Position numbers and translations under genes: made by a program
In this document: piece after piece, positions 56,750 through 64,000 of the stretch
How positions within the stretch are numbered: position 1 is the first letter of the stretch
Layout: the number at the start of each line of letters is the position of its first letter
Notes under the pieces: model-generated
Database searches by the model: none
What the model was told of the DNA's origin: nothing
What the model saw: the letters and a program-made list of their open reading frames with translations, nothing else
Source of the DNA: Pseudomonas parakoreensis
GTDB lineage: Bacteria; Pseudomonadota; Gammaproteobacteria; Pseudomonadales; Pseudomonadaceae
Assembly: GCF_021602155.1 (NCBI RefSeq)
Contig: NZ_BQHY01000004.1
Location: 124,001 to 188,000, forward strand
DNA length: 64,000 nucleotides
Direction of reading: 5' to 3'

Positions 56750-57721
56750 ATGAACTTCAAACGCACCTTGCTGGCCGCTGCACTCCCGCTGATGTTCACC
56801 TTCACTGGCGCCGCCCAGGCCCTGCAACTCAAATTCGCTGACATCCATCCCGCCGGTTATCCAACGGTGGTAGCCGAAGAAAACATGGGCAAGACCCTGA
56901 CCCGGGAAACCAACGGCGAGCTGACCTTCCAATACTTCCCCGGCGGCGTGCTGGGCTCTGAAAAGGAAGTCATCGAGCAGATGCAAGTCGGCGCGGTGCA
57001 GCTGTCTCGCGTCAGCCTGGGTATTGTCGGCCCCGTGGTCCCGGACGTGAACGTGTTCAACATGCCGTTCATCTTCCGCGACCATCAACACATGCGTAAC
57101 GTCATCGATGGCCCGGTGGGCGACGAGATCCTCGACAAAATCACCCACTCCGAATTCGGCCTGGTGGCGCTGGCCTGGATGGACGGCGGCACGCGCAACG
57201 TCTACACCAAGAAACCGGTACGCAAGCTCGAAGACCTCAAGGGTATGAAGATTCGCGTGCAAGGCAACCCGATGTTCATCGACATGATGAACGCCATGGG
57301 CGGTAACGGTATCGCCATGGACACCGGGGAAATCTTCAGCGCCTTGCAGACCGGCGTGATTGACGGCGCGGAAAACAACCCGCCGACCCTGCTCGAACAC
57401 AACCACTTCCAGAACGCCAAGTTCTACAGCCTGACCGGTCACCTGATCCTGCCGGAGCCGATTGTGATGTCAAAAATCACCTGGGAAAAACTCACCCCGG
57501 AACAACAGGCGCTGGTCAAGACCGCCGCCAAGGCTGCCCAGGCTGAAGAACGCGTGCTGTGGGACAAGAAGTCCGCTGCCAGCGAAGAAAAACTCAAGGC
57601 CGCGGGCGTCGAGTTCATCCAGGTCGACAAGAAACCCTTCTACGACGCCACCGCGCCAGTGCGGGAAAAATATGGCGCGGCGTACGCCGACCTGATCAAG
57701 AAAATCGAAGCCGTTCAGTAA
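56750..57721 (+). CDS. TRAP transporter substrate-binding protein (DctP family)
   Basis: A 323-residue periplasmic binding protein. The signal peptide is TLLAAALPLMFTFTGAAQA, cut near residue 24. The mature protein has the DctP pattern LKFADIHPAGYPTVVAEENM and the ligand-carboxylate arginine region GMKIRVQGNPMFIDMMNAMG. The binding site suits an acidic sugar, as expected for uronates. A strong hairpin between this gene and the permeases (57754-57779) may raise its relative expression. Confidence 0.92.
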   Translation: MNFKRTLLAAALPLMFTFTGAAQALQLKFADIHPAGYPTVVAEENMGKTLTRETNGELTFQYFPGGVLGSEKEVIEQMQVGAVQLSRVSLGIVGPVVPDVNVFNMPFIFRDHQHMRNVIDGPVGDEILDKITHSEFGLVALAWMDGGTRNVYTKKPVRKLEDLKGMKIRVQGNPMFIDMMNAMGGNGIAMDTGEIFSALQTGVIDGAENNPPTLLEHNHFQNAKFYSLTGHLILPEPIVMSKITWEKLTPEQQALVKTAAKAAQAEERVLWDKKSAASEEKLKAAGVEFIQVDKKPFYDATAPVREKYGAAYADLIKKIEAVQ

Positions 57722-57753
57722 CGCCTCCCGCTCCGTACTCATTAACCAGGCCC

Positions 57754-57779
57754 GGCGCACCTGATGACTCAGGTGCGCC
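57754..57779 (+). promoter_or_regulatory. Intra-operon hairpin after the binding-protein gene
   Basis: GGCGCACCTGA pairs with TCAGGTGCGCC across TGAC. There is no T-run, so it is more likely an mRNA 3'-end stabiliser or weak attenuator than a full terminator. Confidence 0.6.
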
Positions 57780-57797
57780 CGGTTACGGTGGAACCCG

Positions 57798-58325
57798 ATG
57801 AAGAATCTGCTGCTGCGTATCAACGACAAGATCTACATGACGTGCATCTGGGTCGCCGGCCTTGCCGTCCTGGCGATTTCCCTGATGATTCCCTGGGGCG
57901 TGTTCGCCCGCTACGTCCTGGGCACCGGTTCGAGCTGGCCAGAGCCCACGGCGATCCTGCTGATGATGGTGTTTACCTTCATCGGCGCCGCCGCCAGTTA
58001 CCGCGCCGGCGCACACATGGCCGTGGCCATGCTCACCGATCGCATGCCCCCACAACTGAGAGCTGCGGCGGCGATATTCTCGCAACTGCTCATGGCGTCG
58101 ATCTGCATTTTCATGACCATCTGGGGCGCCAAGCTGTGCATGTCCACCTGGAATCAGTTCATGGCAGCCCTGCCCGATCTGCGGGTTGGCGTGACCTACT
58201 TGCCGATTCCCGTGGGCGGCTTGCTGACGCTGGTTTTCGTTCTGGAAAAGCTCTTGCTCGGTGACCAGAGCAAACGGCGTGTCGTGCAGTTCGATCTGGT
58301 TGAAGAAAGCGAAGGTGCCGCTTAA
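57798..58325 (+). CDS. TRAP transporter small permease (DctQ family)
   Basis: A 175-residue inner-membrane protein with four hydrophobic segments (first VAGLAVLAISLMIPWGVFARY, last VGGLLTLVFVLEKLLLG). The GSSWPEPTAI stretch is typical of DctQ. It works with the DctM subunit, whose ATG overlaps this stop by one base (TAATG), giving tight coupling. Confidence 0.92.
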   Translation: MKNLLLRINDKIYMTCIWVAGLAVLAISLMIPWGVFARYVLGTGSSWPEPTAILLMMVFTFIGAAASYRAGAHMAVAMLTDRMPPQLRAAAAIFSQLLMASICIFMTIWGAKLCMSTWNQFMAALPDLRVGVTYLPIPVGGLLTLVFVLEKLLLGDQSKRRVVQFDLVEESEGAA

Positions 58326-59605
58326 TGGACGCTCTGATTCTGCTGGGCAGTTTTATCGTATTGATCCTGATCGGCATGCCAGTCGCCTACGCGCTGGGCG
58401 CCGCCGCACTGATCGGTGCATGGTGGATCGACATCCCGTTCCAGGCGGTGATGATTCAGGTCGCGTCGGGGGTGAACAAATTCTCACTGCTGGCCATTCC
58501 GTTCTTCGTCCTGGCCGGTGCGATCATGGCCGAGGGCGGCATGTCCCGCCGGCTGGTGGCATGTGCCGGAGTGCTGGTGGGTTTCGTGCGCGGTGGTCTG
58601 TCGCTGGTCAACATCGTCGCCTCGACCTTCTTCGGCGCGATCTCCGGTTCCTCGGTGGCCGACACCGCGTCGGTGGGTTCAGTGCTGATTCCGGAAATGG
58701 AACGCAAGGGCTATCCTCGGGAATTCTCCACCGCGGTGACCGTCAGCGGCTCGGTGCAAGCCCTGCTCACGCCGCCAAGCCATAACTCGGTGCTCTATTC
58801 TCTGGCTGCCGGTGGTACGGTTTCGATTGCCTCGCTGTTCATGGCCGGCATCGTGCCGGGCTTGATGATGAGCGCTTGCCTGATGGTGCTGTGCCTGATC
58901 TTCGCGAAAAAGCGCAACTACCCCAAGGGTGAAGTGATCCCGATGCGCCAGGCGCTGAAAATCGTCGGCGAAGCACTCTGGGGCATGATGGCGATGGTGA
59001 TCATCCTCGGCGGCATCCTCTCGGGGATCTTCACCGCCACGGAATCGGCGGCGATTGCCGTGCTGTGGTCATTCTTCGTGACCATGTTCATCTACCGCGA
59101 TTACAAGTGGAGCGAACTGCCGAAACTGATGCACCGCACCGTGCGGACGATTTCGATCGTGATGATCCTGATCGGTTTCGCCGCAAGCTTCGGCTACATC
59201 ATGACCCTGATGCAGATACCGGCGAAGATCACCACGCTGTTCCTGACCCTGTCGGACAACCGCTACGTGATCCTGATGTGCATCAACGTCATGCTGCTGT
59301 TGCTCGGCACGGTGATGGACATGGCGCCGCTGATCCTGATCCTCACGCCGATTCTGATGCCGGTGATTCTTGGCATCGGTGTCGACCCGGTGCAATTCGG
59401 CATGATCATGCTGGTCAACCTCGGGATCGGGCTGATAACACCGCCGGTGGGCGCGGTGCTGTTTGTCGGTTCGGCGGTGGGCAAGGTCAGTATCGAAGGC
59501 ACCGTGAAAGCGCTGCTGCCGTTCTATGCCGTGCTGTTTCTGGTGTTGATGCTGGTCACTTACATCCCCGCCATTTCCCTGTGGCTACCGCACTTGGTGT
59601 TGTAA
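58325..59605 (+). CDS. TRAP transporter large permease (DctM family)
   Basis: A 426-residue inner-membrane transporter with about 12 segments. Family motifs include IPFFVLAGAIMAEGGMSRRLV, FGAISGSSVADTASVGS and ITPPVGAVLFVG. It is driven by a sodium or proton gradient. It is the last gene of the uronate operon in this window. The later enzymes of uronate breakdown, such as galactarate dehydratase or KDG pathway genes, are absent from the window. Confidence 0.93.
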   Translation: MDALILLGSFIVLILIGMPVAYALGAAALIGAWWIDIPFQAVMIQVASGVNKFSLLAIPFFVLAGAIMAEGGMSRRLVACAGVLVGFVRGGLSLVNIVASTFFGAISGSSVADTASVGSVLIPEMERKGYPREFSTAVTVSGSVQALLTPPSHNSVLYSLAAGGTVSIASLFMAGIVPGLMMSACLMVLCLIFAKKRNYPKGEVIPMRQALKIVGEALWGMMAMVIILGGILSGIFTATESAAIAVLWSFFVTMFIYRDYKWSELPKLMHRTVRTISIVMILIGFAASFGYIMTLMQIPAKITTLFLTLSDNRYVILMCINVMLLLLGTVMDMAPLILILTPILMPVILGIGVDPVQFGMIMLVNLGIGLITPPVGAVLFVGSAVGKVSIEGTVKALLPFYAVLFLVLMLVTYIPAISLWLPHLVL

Positions 59606-59612
59606 CAGCCTG

Positions 59613-59697
59613 AAAGATCGCAGCCTCGTTTCACTCGACAGCTCCTACATGGGAATGCGATTCCTGCAGGAGCTGCCGAAGGCTGCGATCTTTTGAT
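59613..59697. repeat. REP pair, family B, reversed, left arm eroded
   Basis: The left GATCGCAGCCTCGTTTCACTCGACAGCTCCTACA arm has an insertion-like change. The right arm CAGGAGCTGCCGAAGGCTGC is standard. Confidence 0.82.
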
Positions 59698-59707
59698 CTG
59701 CCAACAT

Positions 59708-60508
59708 TCAGGCACGCAACAACATATACCCCGCCACCACCAGACACACGCTGGCAAACCCCACCTGCAACGTCCGCGCCGGGACCCGCGCACAAAGCTT
59801 GCGCCCGATGATCATGCCGACGATGCTGGCGACGATAAACGCCGCGCCCTGTGCGTCAATCCGCACGCCTGCGTGAAACGATCCGATCACGCCAATCGCC
59901 GAAATCAGGCTGATCACCATCAGCGACGTCGCCACGATCCCGCGCATCTGCACATCGGTCAGTTGCTTGAACGCCGGCACGATCAGGAACCCTCCGCCGA
60001 CGCCGAGCAAGCCCGAAACCACGCCGGTCACCGCGCCCAATACCGCAAGAGTCGCGGTGCATTTGGCGGTCCAGTCGAAGCGCCCGGTCTGTTCATTGAG
60101 CATGCAGTTCTTCTGCCCCCAGCTCGCGTGGCCGTGGTCGCTCGGTCCCTCTTGCGCACGCTCGCGGCGCAACATGCGCCAGGCGACCATGACCATCAGC
60201 AGGCTGAAGAGGATCATCAGAACCTGCTCCGGCAACTGATGCGCGAAATAGATCCCCAGCGGCGAAAACACCGCGCCAAGCGCCGCAATCAGCAGTGCCG
60301 CGCGATAGCGCACCAAGCCATGACGCAAACCGTCGATGGCACCGACGGCTGCCGCACTGCCCACCGCGAACAACGCCACGGGCGCGGCCTGAGTCATGCT
60401 CCAGCCGAGGCCGAGCACCAGCGCCGGCACCGCGAGAATCCCGCCGCCCGCCCCGGTCAGCCCGAGAATCAGCCCCATCAACACGCCAAACAGACTTGCC
60501 AGCAACAT
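59708..60508 (-). CDS. TauE/SafE-family sulfite/anion exporter
   Basis: A 266-residue inner-membrane protein with about eight hydrophobic segments in two similar halves. The signature GLILGLTGAGGGILAVPALV is at about residues 12-31 and its repeat is GVVSGLLGVGGGFLIVPAF. It probably exports sulfite or thiosulfate made from sulfide. The start lies nine bases after the sulfide:quinone oxidoreductase stop, so the two are one transcript. Confidence 0.9.
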   Translation of the reverse strand: MLLASLFGVLMGLILGLTGAGGGILAVPALVLGLGWSMTQAAPVALFAVGSAAAVGAIDGLRHGLVRYRAALLIAALGAVFSPLGIYFAHQLPEQVLMILFSLLMVMVAWRMLRRERAQEGPSDHGHASWGQKNCMLNEQTGRFDWTAKCTATLAVLGAVTGVVSGLLGVGGGFLIVPAFKQLTDVQMRGIVATSLMVISLISAIGVIGSFHAGVRIDAQGAAFIVASIVGMIIGRKLCARVPARTLQVGFASVCLVVAGYMLLRA

Positions 60509-60517
60509 AGGGAGTTC

Positions 60518-61762
60518 TCAGTCGACGTTGGACAAACCGGTCAGCCACTCGCGGCCCTTGAGCATGCCGTTCCAGTAGAACCACGGCAGCAGCGTCGCCT
60601 TGAGAAACCACGCCGAGCGGCGCGGCACGGTCGCATCAAGGGCGAAGGTAGGCAGCAACTTCCCGCCGTAACCGAACTCGGCGAGGATCACCTTGCCCTT
60701 CTCCACCGTCAGCGGGCAGGAACCATAGCCGTCGTACTTCAGTGGCAACGGCTGCCGCTTGCGCAGCGCCAGAAGGTTTTCGGCGACGACCACGACCTGC
60801 TTGCGCACGGCGGCAGCGGTTTTTGCGTTAGGGGTGCCGCAGATGTCACCGAGACCAAACACTTCGGGGTATCGCGGATGTTGCAGGCTGTGCGGATTGA
60901 CTTCGCACCAGCCGGCGGCGTCGGCCAGCGGGCTCTGGGCGATGAAGTCCGGCGCGACTTGCGGCGGCACGACATGCAGCAGGTCAAAGGTTTTCGCCTG
61001 TGTGGTGACGTTGCCGTCAGCGTCCTTGATCTCGAACCAGGCGGTTTTCGCCGGGCCGTCGACCCTGACCAGATTGCTGTTGAAGGCCAGTTGCGCGTTG
61101 TACTTCTCGATGTACTTCATCAGCGGCGGGACGAAGGTCGCGACACCGAAGAGTGCGGCACCGGCGAGGTTGAACTCGACGTTAACGTTATTCAGCATAG
61201 CGGTCTTGCGCCAGTGATCGCACGACAGGTACAACGCCTTCTGCGGCGCGCCAGCGCATTTGATCGGCATCGCCGGCTGAGTGAACAGCGCCTTGCCGCC
61301 GCGCAGTTTCTGCACCTGATCCCAGGTGTACTGCGCATGCTGATAGCTGTAGTTGGACGTCACGCCATGCTGGCCGAGGCTTTCCTGCAGGCCTTCGATT
61401 TTCTCCCAGGCCAGACGCAGGCCGGGGCAGACGATCAGGTTCTGGTAGCTGACGCGGCGTTGATCGTTGAGCGTGAGGTGACGTGTGTCGGGATCCACCG
61501 CTGTCACCGCCGCCTGAATCCAGGTGGCCTGACGCGGCATCACTTTGCTCATCGGCCGCACGGTGTCCTTGACGTCATAGGCGCCACCGCCGACCAGCGT
61601 CCACGCCGGTTGGTAGTAGTGGTGGGCGCTCGGCTCGATCACGGTGATATTCAGAGTGGGATCACGCTTGAGCAGACTGGCGACAAAACCGATGCCGGCA
61701 GTGCCGCCGCCGATGACCACGATGTCTGCACTGATGGATGGGCCCCAGTGTTGATCGTTCAT
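60518..61762 (-). CDS. Sulfide:quinone oxidoreductase-like flavoprotein
   Basis: A 414-residue FAD enzyme of the SQR family, close in motifs to mitochondrial SQRDL. The FAD site is IVVIGGGTAGIGFV at residues 14-27 and the redox cysteines are Cys169 (MPIKCAGAPQK) and Cys349 (YDGYGSCPLTV). It oxidises sulfide to persulfide and passes electrons to the quinone pool at the inner membrane. Downstream is TauE. Upstream on the same strand is the BigR-like sensor, with a REP pair in between. Confidence 0.88.
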   Translation of the reverse strand: MNDQHWGPSISADIVVIGGGTAGIGFVASLLKRDPTLNITVIEPSAHHYYQPAWTLVGGGAYDVKDTVRPMSKVMPRQATWIQAAVTAVDPDTRHLTLNDQRRVSYQNLIVCPGLRLAWEKIEGLQESLGQHGVTSNYSYQHAQYTWDQVQKLRGGKALFTQPAMPIKCAGAPQKALYLSCDHWRKTAMLNNVNVEFNLAGAALFGVATFVPPLMKYIEKYNAQLAFNSNLVRVDGPAKTAWFEIKDADGNVTTQAKTFDLLHVVPPQVAPDFIAQSPLADAAGWCEVNPHSLQHPRYPEVFGLGDICGTPNAKTAAAVRKQVVVVAENLLALRKRQPLPLKYDGYGSCPLTVEKGKVILAEFGYGGKLLPTFALDATVPRRSAWFLKATLLPWFYWNGMLKGREWLTGLSNVD

Positions 61763-61816
61763 TGCTTGTTCCTTATTGCTGCACGCAAGGATTTTTTCGA
61801 ATCAAACCACGAAACC

Positions 61817-61907
61817 TGTGGGAGCTGGCTTGCCAGCGATAGGGACTTGTCAACCGCTATTGATGGCGACTGACACTCCGCCATCGCTGGCAAGCCAGCT
61901 CCCACAG
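61817..61907. repeat. REP pair, family A
   Basis: Standard arms GTGGGAGCTGGCTTGCCAGC and complement, between the bigR stop and the SQR start. Confidence 0.9.
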
Positions 61908-61931
61908 GTTTTGTATTGTGTTGGCTGACAT

Positions 61932-62279
61932 TTATGGGTGGCCCCAGCTCTTGAGCACCGCCCCGCAATACAACCCGGACAGGGTCTTCATCACCTGAAT
62001 CACTTCAGGGCTGGCCAGGCCGTAAAAGATGTATTTGCCTTCACGGCGGGTCGCCACCAGGCCTTCATCGCGCAGGATGCCCAGTTGCTGGGACAGCGTC
62101 GGCTGGCGCACACCGGTCATTTTTTCCAGCTCGCCGACGTTGCGTTCGCCCTGAGTCAGCTGGCACAGGATCAACAGACGGTCCTCATTGGCCAAAGCCT
62201 TGAGCAGCGCGCAGGCCTTGGAGGCGGAGGCCCGCAATTGGGCGACTTCACATTCGGTCAGACTGGATTGCATTTGCAT
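61932..62279 (-). CDS. bigR: ArsR-family persulfide-sensing repressor, BigR/SqrR-like
   Basis: A 115-residue winged-helix repressor. The recognition helix is in GVRQPTLSQQLGILRDEGLV. Two cysteines, Cys39 (LLILCQL) and Cys105 (GLYCGAV), match the pair that forms a polysulfide bridge in BigR and SqrR. Metal-binding ArsR motifs are not apparent. It is divergent from the persulfide-dioxygenase-like gene and upstream of SQR, as in known big operons. ATG at 62273 is an alternative start. Confidence 0.88.
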   Translation of the reverse strand: MQMQSSLTECEVAQLRASASKACALLKALANEDRLLILCQLTQGERNVGELEKMTGVRQPTLSQQLGILRDEGLVATRREGKYIFYGLASPEVIQVMKTLSGLYCGAVLKSWGHP

Positions 62280-62306
62280 GATGCCTTCAACGTCACTTAA
62301 GCTGCG

Positions 62307-62332
62307 AACATTATGTTTTTAGATAAAGTGTT
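62307..62332. promoter_or_regulatory. Candidate BigR-like operator
   Basis: A gapped, A/T-rich inverted repeat: AACATTAT, then eight bases, then ATAAAGTGTT. It lies between the divergent bigR and hydrolase starts. Confidence 0.45.
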
Positions 62333-62364
62333 GCAACCCATTTCCCTGATTCAGGTTGGTGTCC

Positions 62365-63228
62365 ATGCCCGCGCAGATTGAAGCTTTCCTCGACCCCGCC
62401 TCTTCGACCTACAGCTATGTGGTCTATGAAGCCGATGGCGGGCAATGTGCAATCGTCGATCCGGTCCTCGATTACGACGGCGCCGCCGGTCGCACCAGCA
62501 CCGTACAGGCCGACAAAATCATCGCCTTCGTTCGTGACCACCGCCTGCAGGTGCAATGGCTGCTGGAAACCCATGCCCACGCCGACCACCTGTCCGCCGC
62601 GCCGTACCTGCGCCGCGAACTGGGCGGCAAGATCGCCATCGGTCAGTCGATCAGCAAAGTGCAGAATGTGTTCAAGACGCTGTTCAATCTGGAGCCGGAA
62701 TTCTGCGTCGACGGCTCGCAGTTCGATCACCTCTTCGCCCCGAACGAGTCGTTCAGGATCGGCAATCTCAAAGCCACCGCCCTGCACGTCCCCGGCCACA
62801 CCCCGGCGGACATGGCCTACTTGATCGACGGCGAGCAGATCCTGGTCGGCGACACGCTGTTCATGCCCGACGTCGGCACCGCCCGCTGCGACTTCCCCGG
62901 CGGCGACGCGCATCAGCTGTTCAACTCGATCCACAAACTGCTGGCCTTCCCCGCCAGCGTCAAACTCTACGTCTGCCACGACTACCCGCCCGAAGGCCGC
63001 GCCGCGCAGTGCCAGACCACCGTCGGTGAGCAGCGTCTGAGCAATATTCATGTACATGACGGGATCGACGAGGCGGCGTTTGTCGAGATGCGCACCCAGC
63101 GCGATGCGGGGTTGGGCATGCCGACGCTGTTGCTGCCGGCGATTCAGGTGAATGTGCGGGCGGGGAATTTTCCGGCGGCCGAGGACAATGGTGTGGTTTA
63201 CCTGAAGGTGCCGATCAATAAGCTCTAA
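62365..63228 (+). CDS. MBL-fold persulfide dioxygenase-like hydrolase (Blh/ETHE1 type)
   Basis: A 287-residue metallo-beta-lactamase-fold protein. The metal motif is THAHADHLSAAPYL, followed by HVPGHTPADMAYL, GDTLFMPDVGTARCDF and VCHDYPPEG, the ETHE1/Blh pattern. It would oxidise glutathione persulfide to sulfite and glutathione, using the persulfide made by SQR. ATG 62365 matches the family start (MPAQIEAFLDP). A TTG at 62356 is unlikely. It is divergent from bigR. Confidence 0.9.
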   Translation: MPAQIEAFLDPASSTYSYVVYEADGGQCAIVDPVLDYDGAAGRTSTVQADKIIAFVRDHRLQVQWLLETHAHADHLSAAPYLRRELGGKIAIGQSISKVQNVFKTLFNLEPEFCVDGSQFDHLFAPNESFRIGNLKATALHVPGHTPADMAYLIDGEQILVGDTLFMPDVGTARCDFPGGDAHQLFNSIHKLLAFPASVKLYVCHDYPPEGRAAQCQTTVGEQRLSNIHVHDGIDEAAFVEMRTQRDAGLGMPTLLLPAIQVNVRAGNFPAAEDNGVVYLKVPINKL

Positions 63229-63231
63229 AAG

Positions 63232-63320
63232 CAAAAGATCGCAGCCTTCGGCAGCTCCTACAGGGACATGGTTTGTGCGTGCCCTGCGTAGGAGCTGCCG
63301 AAGGCTGCGATCTTTTGATC
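63232..63320. repeat. REP pair, family B, reversed order
   Basis: AAAAGATCGCAGCCTTCGGC comes first and GCCGAAGGCTGCGATCTTTT second, both intact, between convergent genes. Confidence 0.92.
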
Positions 63321-63321
63321 T

Positions 63322-63810
63322 TCAAGAACCCAGCGTCAACCCATTCGCCGGCAACGGCAACGCGGTCTTGTAGCGCACCTGCTTCAAGGCAAAACTCGAC
63401 CGGATGTTCGCCACCCCCGGCACCTTGGTCAGAAAGTCCATCATGAAGCGTTCAAGCGCCTGAATCGTCGGCACCAGCACCCGGATCAGATAGTCCGGAT
63501 CGCCGGCCATCAGGTAGCACTCCATCACCTCGGGGCGGTCGGAAATCGCCTCTTCGAAATGCTGCAACGCCTCCTCGACCTGCTTCTCCAGACTGACGTG
63601 AATGAACACGTTCACGTGCAGCCCCAGCAGATCGGCATCCAGCAGCGTCACCTGCTCGCGAATCAGCCCTAATTCCTCCATTGCCTTGACCCGGTTGAAA
63701 CACGGCGTCGGCGACAGGTTCACCGAGCGTGCGAGGTCGGCGTTGGTGATGCGCGCATTCTCCTGAAGGCTGTTGAGAATGCCGATGTCGGTACGGTCCA
63801 GTTTGCGCAT
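63322..63810 (-). CDS. bkdR: Lrp/AsnC-family regulator of branched-chain keto acid breakdown
   Basis: A 162-residue Lrp-family protein. The helix-turn-helix is [22 protein letters not shown] at residues about 20-41. The C-terminal RAM ligand domain includes [17 protein letters not shown]. Length and wording agree with BkdR of P. putida, which activates the branched-chain keto acid dehydrogenase operon. In that species the target operon is divergent, and a divergent promoter region follows here. Confidence 0.88.
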   Translation of the reverse strand: MRKLDRTDIGILNSLQENARITNADLARSVNLSPTPCFNRVKAMEELGLIREQVTLLDADLLGLHVNVFIHVSLEKQVEEALQHFEEAISDRPEVMECYLMAGDPDYLIRVLVPTIQALERFMMDFLTKVPGVANIRSSFALKQVRYKTALPLPANGLTLGS

Positions 63811-63995
63811 GAGACAAAACCACCTGTTTTTTATGTTTATGCAGAATTTCTATCTGCAAATCGTCTCCAACGCAACGAAACAGAGAGAAATATTCTTCTT
63901 GGCCGGGCCTATGATTGTTGTAGGACAAGATTTCTTTCACCCAAGAATGATTGCCAGCTCACTACAAGAAATTCACAAGATCGAGCGTAGAAGCC
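63811..63995 (+). promoter_or_regulatory. Divergent bkd promoter region
   Basis: An A/T-rich region of 185 bases. GCAGA (63841-63845) and TCTGC (63853-63857) make a short inverted repeat that could be a BkdR site. No other structure was recognised. Confidence 0.5.
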
Positions 63996-64000
63996 ATGAC
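63996..64000 (+). CDS. Possible start of the next gene (bkd operon?), cut by window
   Basis: ATG at 63996 follows a GAGCG stretch about 12 bases upstream, and only two codons are visible. By analogy with P. putida it could be the first keto acid dehydrogenase subunit gene. This is a positional guess. Confidence 0.3.

Noticed and set aside
59693-61873. A 726-codon frame antisense to the SQR and TauE genes
   Set aside because: Histidine- and glutamine-rich shadow translation with no domain signal.

Overview
The window reads as chromosome of a fluorescent-group Pseudomonas (inference). The support is high-GC codon use, dense REP-type inverted repeats of two families between genes, a BkdR-like Lrp regulator, a DUF1652 protein, an OprD-family porin and a bphO-bphP pair. 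I see no rRNA, tRNA, CRISPR array, integrase or transposase. Almost every gene is ordinary core or accessory metabolism. The main exception is a 1,230-residue Fic-motif protein near the left end.

Layout. 1-4.4 kb: the end of a molybdenum-hydroxylase-type iron-sulfur subunit, an alpha/beta hydrolase, a GFA protein, a methyltransferase, a VOC protein and an AraC regulator. 4.4-9 kb: a LysE exporter and the giant Fic protein. 9-12 kb: bacteriophytochrome and heme oxygenase (bphO-bphP). 12.2-16 kb: LysE exporter, VOC protein and an alkylation-repair operon (ada, PEP-mutase-like enzyme, alkA). 16-19.3 kb: an agmatine deiminase/polyamine-binding-protein unit under a LysR regulator. 19.5-24.6 kb: GFA protein, a two-component system, miaE, an Anr-box-controlled universal stress protein and a DUF1289 protein. 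24.8-27.8 kb: acnB with a long, strongly structured leader. 27.9-36.9 kb: SulP transporter, amino-acid transporter, two tiny membrane proteins, tautomerase, dehydrogenase, phosphotransferase/SDR pair, a small lipoprotein, a tandem REP array and a larger palindromic element, then a DUF1652 protein. 37-39 kb: a triple-PAS LuxR regulator.

39-47.6 kb is a complete reductive pyrimidine degradation locus. The NCS1 transporter imports the base, PreT/PreA reduce it, dihydropyrimidinase opens the ring and the carbamoylase-type hydrolase finishes the pathway. A TetR/RutR-like regulator closes the locus. The two arms diverge from a 620-bp promoter region that carries two good palindromes. 47.7-53 kb: copCD, a drug-efflux pair (HlyD/MFS) and a secreted polysaccharide deacetylase.

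53.1-59.6 kb is a uronic-acid uptake and oxidation locus: OprD porin, uronate dehydrogenase, lactonase and a three-part TRAP transporter. Its two promoters look like copies of each other. 59.7-63.2 kb is a sulfide/persulfide detoxification locus: BigR-like sensor, sulfide:quinone oxidoreductase, TauE exporter and a divergent persulfide-dioxygenase-type hydrolase. The window ends with bkdR and its divergent promoter region.

Limits: functions come from reading the protein sequences, without database searches. Start codons were chosen by Shine-Dalgarno match and family length, and all promoter, operator and RNA-structure calls were made by eye.
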